Assembly (NCBI RefSeq): GCF_000159235.2
Contig: NZ_ACGK02000005.1
Coordinates: forward strand, 8,892-72,891
From: Fannyhessea vaginae DSM 15829
GTDB lineage: Bacteria; Actinomycetota; Coriobacteriia; Coriobacteriales; Atopobiaceae
Direction of reading: 5' to 3'
Length of the DNA: 64,000 nt
Shown: piece after piece, positions 29,126-37,973 of the stretch
How the letters are laid out: each line of letters begins with the position of its first letter
How positions within the stretch are numbered: position 1 is the stretch's first letter
Position numbers and translations under genes: made by a program
Notes under the pieces: model-generated
Database searches by the model: none
Told to the model about the DNA's origin: nothing
Seen by the model: only the letters and a program-made list of their open reading frames with translations

Positions 29126-29522
29126 TTAGCGTAGCATTTTATATGACTGCTATGTTATTTTTATGCAGCCAAGAGTCTAAGCCTGTATGGAACTGGACTT
29201 ATCCATCCTAGTTTTCTTTATGTTCATTAGATTTTCCTAAAAATAAAACAATTCTGGAGCTTTATTCCATATCAGATTTGCGATACGGTGTAAACGTAAT
29301 GAAGAAGCAGAGCGCTTCACCTACAAGAAACATTGCAAGCCGCGCAACCTTTTGAGGCATCGCACCGAGGTACTTCGCAAGGATCAACGCGCACACCGCA
29401 CGCGCACAACGTGCACCATCGCAAGGCTGCAACTGTGCAACGTGCAACTCGCATACCGCAAGCTTGCAACCGCACATCGAGGCACACCGCTTCACGCGTA
29501 CTTTAATTGTAAGGAGTTTACC

Positions 29523-31007
29523 ATGAATGTACAACTGAAAGATACATATAACCTGTTTATCGGCGGAAAATTTGTTCCTGCGTCCGACGGAGCAACCTTT
29601 GAAACCACAAACCCCGCCACCGGCGAGCACCTGGCTTACGTTGCTGAAGCCACCAAAGAAGACGTTGACAGCGCTGTGAAAGCTGCGTGGTGTGCGTTCC
29701 CCGCGTGGAAAAACACTTCCGTTACCCAGCGCAGCGCCATCCTGAACAAAATTGCCGATGTTATTGACGCTAACAAGGAGCGTCTTGCAACCATCGAAAC
29801 GCTCGACAACGGCAAGCCCATTCGCGAAACTATGAACATTGATATTCCGCTTTCGTCCGAGCATTTTCGCTTGTTTGCCAGCGCCGTTCAAACGCAGCAA
29901 GGCTCAAATAGGTTGCTCGATGGCAATTTATTGAGTATCGTCATGCGCGAACCAATCGGCGTTGTCGGCCAAATTGTGCCGTGGAACTTCCCGTTTTTGA
30001 TGGCCGCGTGGAAACTGGCGCCCGTCCTGGCGGCAGGCGACTGCACCGTGTTCAAAACCTCGTCCAGCACGCCGCTGAGCGTGATTGTGCTGATGGAGCT
30101 TATCCAAGACATTGTTCCTGCTGGTGTTATCAACATCATTTCGGGGAAGGGCTCGAGCAGCGGTCAGTTCCTACTTGACCACCCTGGCCTGCGCAAACTT
30201 GCGTTCACGGGTTCAACCAGTGTTGGCTACAACGTAGCGCGCGCGGCAGCCGACAAGCTTATTCCGGCAACGCTTGAGCTGGGTGGCAAGAGCGCGAACA
30301 TTTTCTTCGACGATTGCAATATGGACCAAGCCATCGACGGCTTAATGCTGGGAATTTTGTTCAACCAAGGGCAAGTGTGCTGTGCTGGCTCGCGTGTGTT
30401 TGTGCAGGAAGGTATCTACGACGAGTTCGTGAAACGCGCAACGGAGCAGTTCAACCGCGTAATACAGGGCAACCCGCTTGATCCGAAAACGCAAATTGGC
30501 GCGCAAATCAATGAAGCGCAAATGAAGAAAATTGCGTCGTACATGAACATCGCGCGCGAAGAGGGAGCTACGATTGCCGCAGGTGGCGAGCGTAATACCG
30601 AGGGCGATTTAGCGAAGGGCTGCTTCTTCAAGCCAACGCTGCTTACCAATGTAACGAACGATATGTGTGTCGCGCGTGAGGAGATTTTTGGCCCTGTAGC
30701 TGCGATTATGAAGTTCAAGACCGAGGACGAAGTGGTAAAGCTTGCCAACGATTCAGACTATGGCTTGGGCGGTGCGGTTTGGACGCGCGATATTACGCGC
30801 GCGCTGCGTGTGTCGCGTGTCATTGAAACCGGCCGCATGTGGGTAAACACCTACAACCAAGTGCCTGGCGGGGCGCCGTTTGGCGGCGTGAAGAAGTCGG
30901 GCATCGGCCGTGAAACCGACCTGTCGATTTTGGAAGCATATACGCAGGTGAAGAACATCATCATCAACCTGAACGATGCGCCCAGCGGGTTTTATCCCGA
31001 GCACTAA
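29523..31007 (+). CDS. NAD(P)-dependent aldehyde dehydrogenase
   Basis: Oxidises aldehydes to carboxylic acids; 494 residues. The start at 29523 follows AAGGAG; a longer in-frame frame upstream is low-complexity and unsupported. Family blocks are the cofactor/active-site segment GQIVPWNFPF (about 149-158), the catalytic general base in LELGGKSANIFF, nucleophile Cys in GQVCCAGSRVF (about 290-300) and EIFGPV (about 390-395). It resembles acetaldehyde/glycolaldehyde-type ALDHs. The coding sequence is clearly richer in G+C than the neighbours on both sides, pointing to transfer from another actinobacterium. Flanking 29262-29500 is a GCAC/GCAAC-rich low-complexity stretch with no gene. Confidence 0.93.
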   Translation: MNVQLKDTYNLFIGGKFVPASDGATFETTNPATGEHLAYVAEATKEDVDSAVKAAWCAFPAWKNTSVTQRSAILNKIADVIDANKERLATIETLDNGKPIRETMNIDIPLSSEHFRLFASAVQTQQGSNRLLDGNLLSIVMREPIGVVGQIVPWNFPFLMAAWKLAPVLAAGDCTVFKTSSSTPLSVIVLMELIQDIVPAGVINIISGKGSSSGQFLLDHPGLRKLAFTGSTSVGYNVARAAADKLIPATLELGGKSANIFFDDCNMDQAIDGLMLGILFNQGQVCCAGSRVFVQEGIYDEFVKRATEQFNRVIQGNPLDPKTQIGAQINEAQMKKIASYMNIAREEGATIAAGGERNTEGDLAKGCFFKPTLLTNVTNDMCVAREEIFGPVAAIMKFKTEDEVVKLANDSDYGLGGAVWTRDITRALRVSRVIETGRMWVNTYNQVPGGAPFGGVKKSGIGRETDLSILEAYTQVKNIIINLNDAPSGFYPEH

Positions 31008-31645
31008 AGCTCGCCAGTCGCGCAAAACGCCCGCGTAAGCGCGCAACCGCGCACAACACGCAGGAAATCGAGGAGCGCCATGTGCCGCTGATGTGGGCAT
31101 CTTGTGTAGGTGTGGGTATGCTATACCAGCACATGCATGATGAGAGGAAGCGGCGCGTGGTATTCATAAACAGAGAACGGCGAAGCGCAGCATGCACGAA
31201 TCCGCAACACTATGCGGTGTGTGTGCTGCGTTTTTATAGAACGGTGTACGATCACGGGTACAGATTGTAACTGGACATACGGCTTCTTCTTTGAATTTTT
31301 CCTTGAAAATTTTACCAAATCGTACCTGGCAGTATATTTGTAATATGGCTTTTAACGGGTAGAACCAGCAGATAAAGTAGGCATCACAAGCGAGCTGTTC
31401 CCAATTGCCCGCACCCCCATTCAAGCTTTGTTAAAGAATTTTTTTAACTTTTATCAATTAGTGTGAGCTTTTCGCATTCATAAAATTTTTCTTTTCCATA
31501 AAGCACAACTTCTAGTAGAAAAATAATGTATGATACAACCAAATATACAAACAAAAAAAGAGGTGCACCTTTTAATGATAGAAAAAGCTATCGTTAAAAG
31601 GTTTAAGATTGGCTTGAAAGCTTGATTCTTGAGTGCAAAATATTA
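31008..31645. other. Non-coding gap after aldehyde dehydrogenase
   Basis: About 640 bases. The first 200 keep the high G+C of the dehydrogenase gene; then composition falls abruptly to AT-rich. It contains a copy of a repeat hairpin (31561-31607). Small open frames here have no recognisable content. Confidence 0.4.
31561..31607 (+). repeat. Dispersed repeat hairpin, copy D
   Basis: CCTTTTAATGATAG and CTATCGTTAAAAGG form a 14-base stem. The same GCACCTTTTAA...GCTATC...GGTTTAA pattern ends repeat copies B and C. Only this 3' hairpin part is present here, downstream of the minus-strand lipoprotein gene, where it may act as a terminator. Confidence 0.6.
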
Positions 31646-32080
31646 CTAGTTTTCCTTATAGCCTATAGCAACATTACCTGTTTTATTAAGTCCTGGTACT
31701 TTAAGAACAACAGAACTTGACTTGTCTTTTAAATCAAATTTCCCAACCAAAAATAAAGCTTTAAGTCCTGCACCAGGTAAATTGAACGATGAGTCAACTA
31801 ATTTAATGGGCTTATCTCCAAGAGTGACTTTAGACAAATCATAATGGGAATCAAGAATATCTCGTGATACAAAGAGATACAACTCATCTTTATTCATATA
31901 GTTTTCTGGTATACGAAACTCTTCCTGAGACACCGCTACTGTTTCCCAATGGTACGACGCAAGCTCCGCCTTCTCATTATCGTCAGCGCATCCAGCAAGA
32001 GAAAAGAGAGTACCTAGTAGCAAAAGCATAACAAGACAACATTGAAAAATGTTTTTACAAAAAATAGTTTTACTCCTCAT
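31646..32080 (-). CDS. Small lipoprotein of unknown function
   Basis: Predicted lipoprotein of 144 residues. The start at 32080 follows GGAGG; the longer reading adds 40 unsupported residues. A signal sequence ends in lipobox SLAGC with Cys at about residue 31. The mature part is soluble with no recognised domain. It lies just downstream of the large leucine-rich-repeat surface protein on the same strand, separated by about 230 bases with a terminator hairpin upstream near 32216-32250 that belongs to the other gene. AT-rich. Possibly surface-associated; function not inferred. Confidence 0.7.
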   Translation of the reverse strand: MRSKTIFCKNIFQCCLVMLLLLGTLFSLAGCADDNEKAELASYHWETVAVSQEEFRIPENYMNKDELYLFVSRDILDSHYDLSKVTLGDKPIKLVDSSFNLPGAGLKALFLVGKFDLKDKSSSVVLKVPGLNKTGNVAIGYKEN

Positions 32081-32215
32081 AACACTACTAGCCTCCTTTT
32101 TTGTAACACTACTTTGTATCAAATACGTATAAAACAGAATATTTAAGTAAATAAGATCTACCATCGCTTTGATTACCATAATAATCTTTACATATTTCAA
32201 TCACAATAGCAGAAA

Positions 32216-32250
32216 GCCTCACTCCGCGAGGAACTATCACGAAGTGAGAC
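32216..32250 (-). terminator. Terminator of the LRR surface protein gene
   Basis: Eleven-base stem with G/T pairs (32216-32226 with 32240-32250), 65 bases past the stop of the LRR protein on the minus strand. Followed on that strand by a short T-rich segment. Confidence 0.6.
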
Positions 32251-32314
32251 TTTTTACTATCCAGCATTTAATTATTCAATTATTAAACCTGATCAACATT
32301 AATTAGCACCTGAA

Positions 32315-35272
32315 TTACTCGCCGTCACGTCGAGAATTATCACGATGTTTTTTTGCAAAGAATGCTCCGAAAGCAGCAAGCACCGCAATTATAAACACAC
32401 CCAACGCGGACATAATAGCAACAAATCTGTTAGAAGCTGACGACTTGCTCGACTCGGTAGTCTTGCTGGAATTATTAGTAGATTCAGAAGACTTGGAGTT
32501 AGAGTTTGCCTTGGAGTTTGCCTTGGAGTTTGCCTTGGAGTTTGCCTTGGAGTTTTCCTTAGCATTAGCATTAGCATTAGCATTAGCACCATTCTTAGCG
32601 TGCGTTTTATGCGTTTGACCGTTCTTGCGCTGAGCTGATGGAGAGTTTTTGGAGCCTACGCCATTTTCAGTACCTCCTTGTTCACTTCCGCCTTGCCCAG
32701 GTTCAACAGCTCCACCATGTCCTGGCGTTTCAGTTCCTGGTGTTACAGTTTCAGTTCCCGGTGTTACAGGATTTGGAGTTGGAGTCGGTACCACAGGAGT
32801 CGGCGGTACCACAGGATCTGGAGTTGGAGGTACAGTTTCTGTAGTTGTAGAAGTCTTAGGATCAGTCAACTTACCAGTATCAGGATCAACAGTATACGTT
32901 GTAGTAATAGTCTTATTACCATCATGAGTAACCTGCTTATTACCGACTTTAGTTAAACCATTCTTGGCTGGTGTTATTTCAACTTTCGAATCACCGTTTA
33001 TAACACTAGTAGTAACCTTCTTACCATCAACAGGATCACTAATCTTCTTCTGCGTATTATAATCAAGGCTTGAATCCGCCTCATACTTCATCTTGCCTTT
33101 AAGAATCTCAGTCTTAGTAGAACCAGTCAAATTACCAATAGGCATAGAAGTATGCTTCTGAGGATTACTCAACTTACCAGTATCAGGATCAACAGTATAC
33201 GTTGTAGTAATAGTCTTATTACCATCATGAGTAACCTGCTTATTACCGACTTTAGTTAAACCATTCTTGGCTGGTGTTATTTCAACTTTCGAATCACCGT
33301 TTATAACACTAGTAGTAACCTTCTTACCATCAACAGGATTACTAATCTTCTTCTGCGTATTATAAGGAAGTTTTGAATCAGCCTCATACTTCATCGCACC
33401 ATGAAGAATCTCAGTCTTAGTAGAACCAGTCAAGTTACCAATAGGCATAGAAGTATGCTTCTGAGGATTGCTTAACTTACCAGTATCAGGATCAACAGTA
33501 TACGTTGTAGTAATAGTCTTATTACCATCATGAGTAACCTCAACATTACCAACCTTGGTTAAACCGTCTTGTGGTTGCGTTATCTCAACTTTCGGCTCAC
33601 CGTTTATAACACTAGTAGTAACCTTCTTACCATCTTTGGCTGCTTTTTCTACCTTCTTTTCTTGATAATTAAGGCTTGAATCCGCCTCATACTTCATCTT
33701 GCCTTTAAGAATCTCAGTCTTAGTAGAACCAGTCAAATTACCAATAGGCATAGAAGTATGCTTCTGAGGATTACTCAACTCACCAGTATTAGGATCAACA
33801 GTATACGTTGTAGTAATAGTCTTATTACCGTCATGAGTAACCTCAACATTACCGACCTTAGTTAAACCGTCTTGAGCAGGAACTTCTACTGTATTGCGCC
33901 CATCTGCATACGTTGTACGCGTACCATCTATGGCTGCTTTTTCTACCTTCTTTTCTTGATAATTAAGGCTTGAATCCGCCTCATACTTCATCTTGGCTTT
34001 AATAGCCCAAGTCGTAACACCACCATCAATCTTAGGAACATTAAGGTTTAATGTTATAGTTCCAGTGTAGCTAGCGGTAACGCTGCCGATTTTAATATTG
34101 TCGTGCTTAAAATCAATAGATATAGTACCGGAATACGGTAGATCCTTGCTAAGAGTAAATACACCATTAGTAATGCTGCCAATACTGTTACCATCACCTT
34201 GAATAGTAAAAGTAACATCAGAAACAGGTAGCGTAGTTTCCTTATCATTAGAGTCAATAGCAATAGTTTGATTCCCTATTTCAAGTCTTTCTAGGCTCGT
34301 TAAATTCTCCAACGGAGTCAAATCAGAAACCTGATTACCAATGAAATTAAGTTCTTTTAGGCTCTTTAAATTCTCCAACGGACTCAAATCAGAAACCTGA
34401 TTACCAATGAAAATAAGTTCTTTTAGGCTCGTCAAATTCTCCAACGGAGTCAAATCAGAAACCTTATTATCAGAGAAAAGAAGGTTTTCTAGGCTCGTCA
34501 AATTCTCCAACGGAGTCAAATCAGAAACCTTATTACCATCGAAAACAAGTTTTGTGAGGCTATCCAAACCCCCCAACGGAGTCAAATCAGAAACCTTATT
34601 TTTAGAGAAATCAAGGGTTTTTAGGCTATGCAAATACTGCAGCGTATCCAACTTAGAAACCTTATTATCAGTGAAAAAAAGGTCTTCTAGGCTATCCAAA
34701 ACCCCCAACGGAGTCAAATCAGAAACCTGATTACCAGAGAAATCAAGGGATATTAGGAACAAATTCTCCAACGGAGTCAAATCAGAAACATTATTACCAG
34801 AGAAATAAAGTTCTTCTAGGCTCGTTAAATTCTCCAACGGAGTCAAATTAGAAACCTTATTATTAGAGAAATTAAGGTATACTAGGTTATTAAAGTGTTC
34901 AAGCCCTGTCAAATTATGAATAGTATTACTATCGTCCAGACTATCAACACTCCAATTGCGTAAGTTTGCACGAGTCAACTTCTCAGCATCAGCAATTGTA
35001 ATATCTTTCGCATCATTAGCAATAATATTTTGTTCTTTCATAACTGCAAGCAGTTTGCTTTTTAAAACTGAATCTTTGAATGTAATAACTTGATTCTCTA
35101 CATTCTCGGAACTGCTTCGATCTGTGTACGTAGCAGTAGAAGCAGAAGAAGCATTGCTACTCGCGTATGCTACCTCAGGCGCACTACTTGCAACAACACC
35201 CATTGAAGTTGCAATCCCAACGCTAACAATAATCGGCAAAACTGAATTACGTTTCTTCTTACTACTCTCCAT
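32315..35272 (-). CDS. Large surface protein with leucine-rich repeats and long tandem repeats
   Basis: Predicted surface protein of about 985 residues; the ATG at 35272 follows AGAGG. Order: signal peptide (about 1-39), short linker, nine to ten 22-residue leucine-rich repeats of the internalin/SDS22 type (NKVSDLTPLENLTSL, about residues 120-340), and an Ig-like segment (345-425). Then come four near-identical repeats of about 98-101 residues beginning MKYEADS (DNA starts near 33991, 33697, 33394, 33091), a Pro/Thr/Gly linker, and KANS and NA simple repeats. It ends in a transmembrane helix with a basic tail (AKKHRDNSRRDGE). No LPXTG-type motif precedes the helix, so it may be membrane-anchored. 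A host-binding role is inferred only from architecture. Confidence 0.88.
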   Translation of the reverse strand: MESSKKKRNSVLPIIVSVGIATSMGVVASSAPEVAYASSNASSASTATYTDRSSSENVENQVITFKDSVLKSKLLAVMKEQNIIANDAKDITIADAEKLTRANLRNWSVDSLDDSNTIHNLTGLEHFNNLVYLNFSNNKVSNLTPLENLTSLEELYFSGNNVSDLTPLENLFLISLDFSGNQVSDLTPLGVLDSLEDLFFTDNKVSKLDTLQYLHSLKTLDFSKNKVSDLTPLGGLDSLTKLVFDGNKVSDLTPLENLTSLENLLFSDNKVSDLTPLENLTSLKELIFIGNQVSDLSPLENLKSLKELNFIGNQVSDLTPLENLTSLERLEIGNQTIAIDSNDKETTLPVSDVTFTIQGDGNSIGSITNGVFTLSKDLPYSGTISIDFKHDNIKIGSVTASYTGTITLNLNVPKIDGGVTTWAIKAKMKYEADSSLNYQEKKVEKAAIDGTRTTYADGRNTVEVPAQDGLTKVGNVEVTHDGNKTITTTYTVDPNTGELSNPQKHTSMPIGNLTGSTKTEILKGKMKYEADSSLNYQEKKVEKAAKDGKKVTTSVINGEPKVEITQPQDGLTKVGNVEVTHDGNKTITTTYTVDPDTGKLSNPQKHTSMPIGNLTGSTKTEILHGAMKYEADSKLPYNTQKKISNPVDGKKVTTSVINGDSKVEITPAKNGLTKVGNKQVTHDGNKTITTTYTVDPDTGKLSNPQKHTSMPIGNLTGSTKTEILKGKMKYEADSSLDYNTQKKISDPVDGKKVTTSVINGDSKVEITPAKNGLTKVGNKQVTHDGNKTITTTYTVDPDTGKLTDPKTSTTTETVPPTPDPVVPPTPVVPTPTPNPVTPGTETVTPGTETPGHGGAVEPGQGGSEQGGTENGVGSKNSPSAQRKNGQTHKTHAKNGANANANANAKENSKANSKANSKANSKANSNSKSSESTNNSSKTTESSKSSASNRFVAIMSALGVFIIAVLAAFGAFFAKKHRDNSRRDGE
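32508..32586 (-). repeat. Simple codon repeats near the C-terminus of the LRR protein
   Basis: A 12-base unit encoding KANS repeats four times (about 32508-32556), and a 6-base unit encoding NA repeats about four times (about 32563-32588). Slippage-prone low-complexity tracts within the coding frame. Confidence 0.7.
32842..33991 (-). repeat. Four tandem approximately 300-base repeats in the LRR surface protein gene
   Basis: Units begin at about 33991, 33697, 33394 and 33091 and differ at few positions; the last ends near 32842. Segments such as the one encoding THDGNKTITTTYTVDP are essentially identical in all four. Such repeats allow copy-number change by recombination. Confidence 0.85.
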
Positions 35273-35433
35273 GATCAACCTCTAATTATCAATCTCTACA
35301 ATGAGTAAAATAACTGTCCAAAAAGTAGACTCTAATTTAGAAACTTATGATCAGAATTTCCACACATGTTTTATTTATTCTATTACATATTTCAGCAAAA
35401 GTCATCAAGTAAATTAAGGCCTAGCGTCAATTC

Positions 35434-35868
35434 AGGGCTACAAAAAGTGCGTAAATAAGTTATTCTGTTGTATAGAGATAGGAATCGCTGTGATGTAGCT
35501 CTGAGTACACCACAGCGTTTCCATATGTATCGGGATATATATACTTTCTCCTCTATGAGGTCTGAATGCATTTACTAGTGTTTGCAGGTCTTTATTCCTA
35601 GGCATGCTTCTAAGCATCTCTGCAGGCTCTAGAGGGGCTTCTGTATGCATATAGCACCACCAAAATACAGCTTTAATACGCCTTAGCTCACTCAATCCTC
35701 TATGGTTGCGAAGCATTTCCCTTACCGTTTTTACCATTTTACTCCTACAAATAGAACAAATATTTGCACTCATACTCCACAACCTAAAATTAGCAATTTT
35801 TTCTCTAATTTAGATGGTTTTACCTGCTGATATGTTGTAAATTTACACACTTTTTGTCCTATAGCTCT
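35434..35868 (-). mobile_element. MITE-like internally deleted insertion sequence
   Basis: About 435 bases bounded by imperfect inverted repeats: ACAAAAAGTGCGTAAAT at 35440-35456, and its complement with one change at 35841-35857. AG-GCT blocks lie outside each repeat, offset by a few bases on the right side. Inside is a fused remnant of a transposase. No clear target duplication was seen. Confidence 0.6.
35438..35782 (-). pseudogene. Transposase remnant with internal deletion
   Basis: A 114-codon frame reads a zinc-finger-like start (CSICRSKMVK) joined directly to a segment that resembles the C-terminal part of IS1249-like transposases (REMLRNHRGLSELRRIKAVFWWCYMHTEAP, LRSMP). The catalytic middle is missing, so it cannot be active. 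It lies within inverted repeats. Family assignment is from memory of the motif and is moderate. Confidence 0.55.
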
Positions 35869-35898
35869 AAAAAGGGCGGCTCACCGCCGCCCTCATCG

Positions 35899-37110
35899 TT
35901 AATATTCTGTGCTCAATAGAAAATCTGCAATGTGCATACTCTTGATGCCTTGGTAATTGCCTCCGGCAAATTCATCGGTTCTCAAAACATACTTCGGATA
36001 GTTATCCCGGATTTCCAGCAGTCGTTCATATTCACGCTTTTCTGTTTTTTTGGATTTGATCTCCTGTGTTACCTGTACATACAACCGGTCATTCTGCTTC
36101 TTCGCCACAAAATCGACTTCACCATCCGGTGTTTTCCCAATCGTCACGGTATATCCTCGTCTGCAAAGCTCCAGATACACCACATTTTCCAGACTGGATG
36201 CGACGCTGTCCGGTGTATAGCCCAGCACGCTGTAACGCAAAGCGGTATCAGCAAGATAAAACTTCTCCTGCGTTTTCAGAATCTCCTTTCCGCGCAGGTC
36301 GTAGCGAGAGCAACGATGAAGAAGATACGCTTTCTCCAACTTTTCCAGATAACTGTACACCGTTTCATTGTCGATAGAACGATGCTCCGATTTCAGATAA
36401 TCCGAAATTGATTTTGCTGAGAAAGAATTTCCCACATTCGCAAATGTGTACCGAACCACCCTTTCCAGCTGGTCGATCTTACGAATCTGATTTCTCTTTA
36501 CGATATCCGAAAAAATCGTGGAATTATAGATGTCCCGGACAATCGTATAAACCTCATCCTGTGAATACTCTTGCAGGTGTGTTGCAGGGAAGCCACCCAA
36601 GCGGATATAGTCCGCCAGTTCAGCATGGATATCCTTTACCTGTGTATACTGCTTTTTGAATTCCAGATATTCCTGAAACGAAAGCGTATAGATACGGAAG
36701 GAAACATATCGTCCGGTCAGGTAAGTCGCAATTTCTGAAGACATCATTCTAGAATTGGAGCCTGTCACATAAAGGTCAACATCATAATCCGTTGCCAGGG
36801 AGTTTACTGCTTTCTCCCAGCCTTCAATCTCCTGAATCTCATCCAAAAAGAGATACGTTCTCCCAGTTGGATTTAGCTTTTCTTTGACAGCCTTGAACAT
36901 CTCCTTCGCTGTCATATCCTCATAATCCATGGAATCGAAACGCATACTGACAATTCGCTCAGACGGAATGCCATACTCCTGTTGCAGCTTCTCCATAATC
37001 ATTTTAAGAACTGTGGATTTTCCACAGCGGCGAACACCCGTCAACACTTTTACAAAAGGTGCGTCGGTGTATGCCACAATCTTATTGACGTAGAGCGGTC
37101 TGTTTATCAT
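35899..37110 (-). CDS. AAA-family ATPase with DUF4143 domain (paralogue 2)
   Basis: ATP-binding protein of 403 residues. The start at 37110 (MINRPLYVNK) follows GGAGGTGG. Walker A is GVRRCGKST (25-33), Walker B YLFLDEIQ (about 88-95), then VTGSNSRMMSSE. The DUF4143 part has GEVDFVAKKQ and YVQVTQ, PD-(D/E)XK-like. Same architecture as the proteins at 25418-26626 and 46035-47276 but clearly diverged, with higher G+C, suggesting separate acquisition, probably from Clostridiales. Cellular role unknown. Confidence 0.85.
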   Translation of the reverse strand: MINRPLYVNKIVAYTDAPFVKVLTGVRRCGKSTVLKMIMEKLQQEYGIPSERIVSMRFDSMDYEDMTAKEMFKAVKEKLNPTGRTYLFLDEIQEIEGWEKAVNSLATDYDVDLYVTGSNSRMMSSEIATYLTGRYVSFRIYTLSFQEYLEFKKQYTQVKDIHAELADYIRLGGFPATHLQEYSQDEVYTIVRDIYNSTIFSDIVKRNQIRKIDQLERVVRYTFANVGNSFSAKSISDYLKSEHRSIDNETVYSYLEKLEKAYLLHRCSRYDLRGKEILKTQEKFYLADTALRYSVLGYTPDSVASSLENVVYLELCRRGYTVTIGKTPDGEVDFVAKKQNDRLYVQVTQEIKSKKTEKREYERLLEIRDNYPKYVLRTDEFAGGNYQGIKSMHIADFLLSTEY

Positions 37111-37308
37111 AAGAACCACCTCCATGGTGTTATGATACCGCAAGCGCATGAAAAATCAATAGGTTTTGCGATTATAAACCGCAGCTTCTATTGATTTCTA
37201 CTGACTTTTTCGAATTGTGCCGAATGCCGTTTCCTTTCAGTTTCAGAGTGCTTCAGTTTAACCAAAAAGTCCAGAAAGCAGCGGCACCAAAGTCGTGCCG
37301 ATCAGTGC

Positions 37309-37560
37309 CACGTATCGCCGCTGCGACAATAACAACAAATGGCAGCTACGGCTGGGTAGATGAGAAAAAGTATCGGTACTAGCCCCATCATATGTTTAGT
37401 ACTTAGCCCCGTTCAAGATGTCCACTCCCAGAATCATGGAATTAATAAAATAAGTTTAGATCATCTAACTGTCAAGCTATTTGCCAGGATTGTTTGCCAG
37501 GCTTGTGGGAAACAGTTATACGTCAGAAATGATAATGTCCCGAAATGGTAGAATCATGCT
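37309..37560 (-). pseudogene. Scrambled remnant of the neighbouring ECF/TetR island
   Basis: Pieces near-identical to the intact island are joined here. Bases about 37309-37395 match two parts of the ECF S-component gene (around 40350-40395 and 40495-40550). Bases about 37404-37448 match the 3' part of the tetR gene (44335-44380). Bases about 37462-37556 match the tetR upstream region (44898-45006). This is a deletion-ridden second copy of the island's sequence. Confidence 0.7.
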
Positions 37561-37570
37561 ACTGCCTTAG

Positions 37571-37823
37571 CTAAACGTGGGCACGCTTCAAAAACATGCG
37601 CAATTCTGGTACACGCGCCGCAAACGCGCCGCCAAAACACACCACCAATGCTGCAATACCACTAAGACAAATATAGGCAAATAGCTGCGCTAAACTAAGA
37701 GAAACGCCTGCGTCAAAAAAAAGAGCGCATGCATGTGCAAAGCAAAAAGAACACCATACGCTGCAGGAGAAATTTTTCTAACTCTATGATACACATTTGT
37801 GCGCACAATAGAAATACACTTGA
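37571..37823 (-). pseudogene. C-terminal remnant of an acyltransferase-3 family protein
   Basis: The minus strand encodes KISPAAYGVLFALHMHALFF and then, after a frameshift in a run of eight T residues (37715-37722), LAQLFAYICLSGIAALVVCF and FLKRAHV before TAG (37571-37573). The ISPAxYGVxxxH pattern and membrane character fit the end of OafA-like O-acyltransferases. It is cut off at the CRISPR-like repeat at 37824. Confidence 0.55.
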
Positions 37824-37912
37824 GAATCACCCCCGCGCATGCGGGAATTTCCTTCGCGCAAGCACTCGGGCTCGCTTTTTTCGTGGATCACCCCAGTACA
37901 TGCGGAAATCAC
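37824..37912. CRISPR. Relic type I-E-like CRISPR array: two degenerate repeats, one spacer
   Basis: Two related 28-base units, at 37824-37851 and 37885-37912, start with GAATCACCCC or GGATCACCCC, share a central CATGCGG, and are exactly 61 bases apart. That leaves a 33-base spacer (37852-37884), the classic I-E period. The sequences resemble the GGATCACCCCCGC-type repeats of actinobacterial I-E systems. Repeat 2 is more decayed. No cas genes are in the window. Confidence 0.65.
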
Positions 37913-37973
37913 GCATAGATACCTTTATATTATGCATCTTTTCAGCGTAAAGATCACTTTTGTACTCACTTTA

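Noticed and set aside
29262..29900. Long minus-strand open frame opposite the start of the aldehyde dehydrogenase gene
   Set aside because: It is the antisense shadow of a well-supported GC-rich gene and carries no domain; its last about 40 codons outside the overlap are too little to call.
31164..31424. Minus-strand frame of 86 codons after the dehydrogenase gene
   Set aside because: It crosses the sharp composition boundary and has no recognisable motif or ribosome site.
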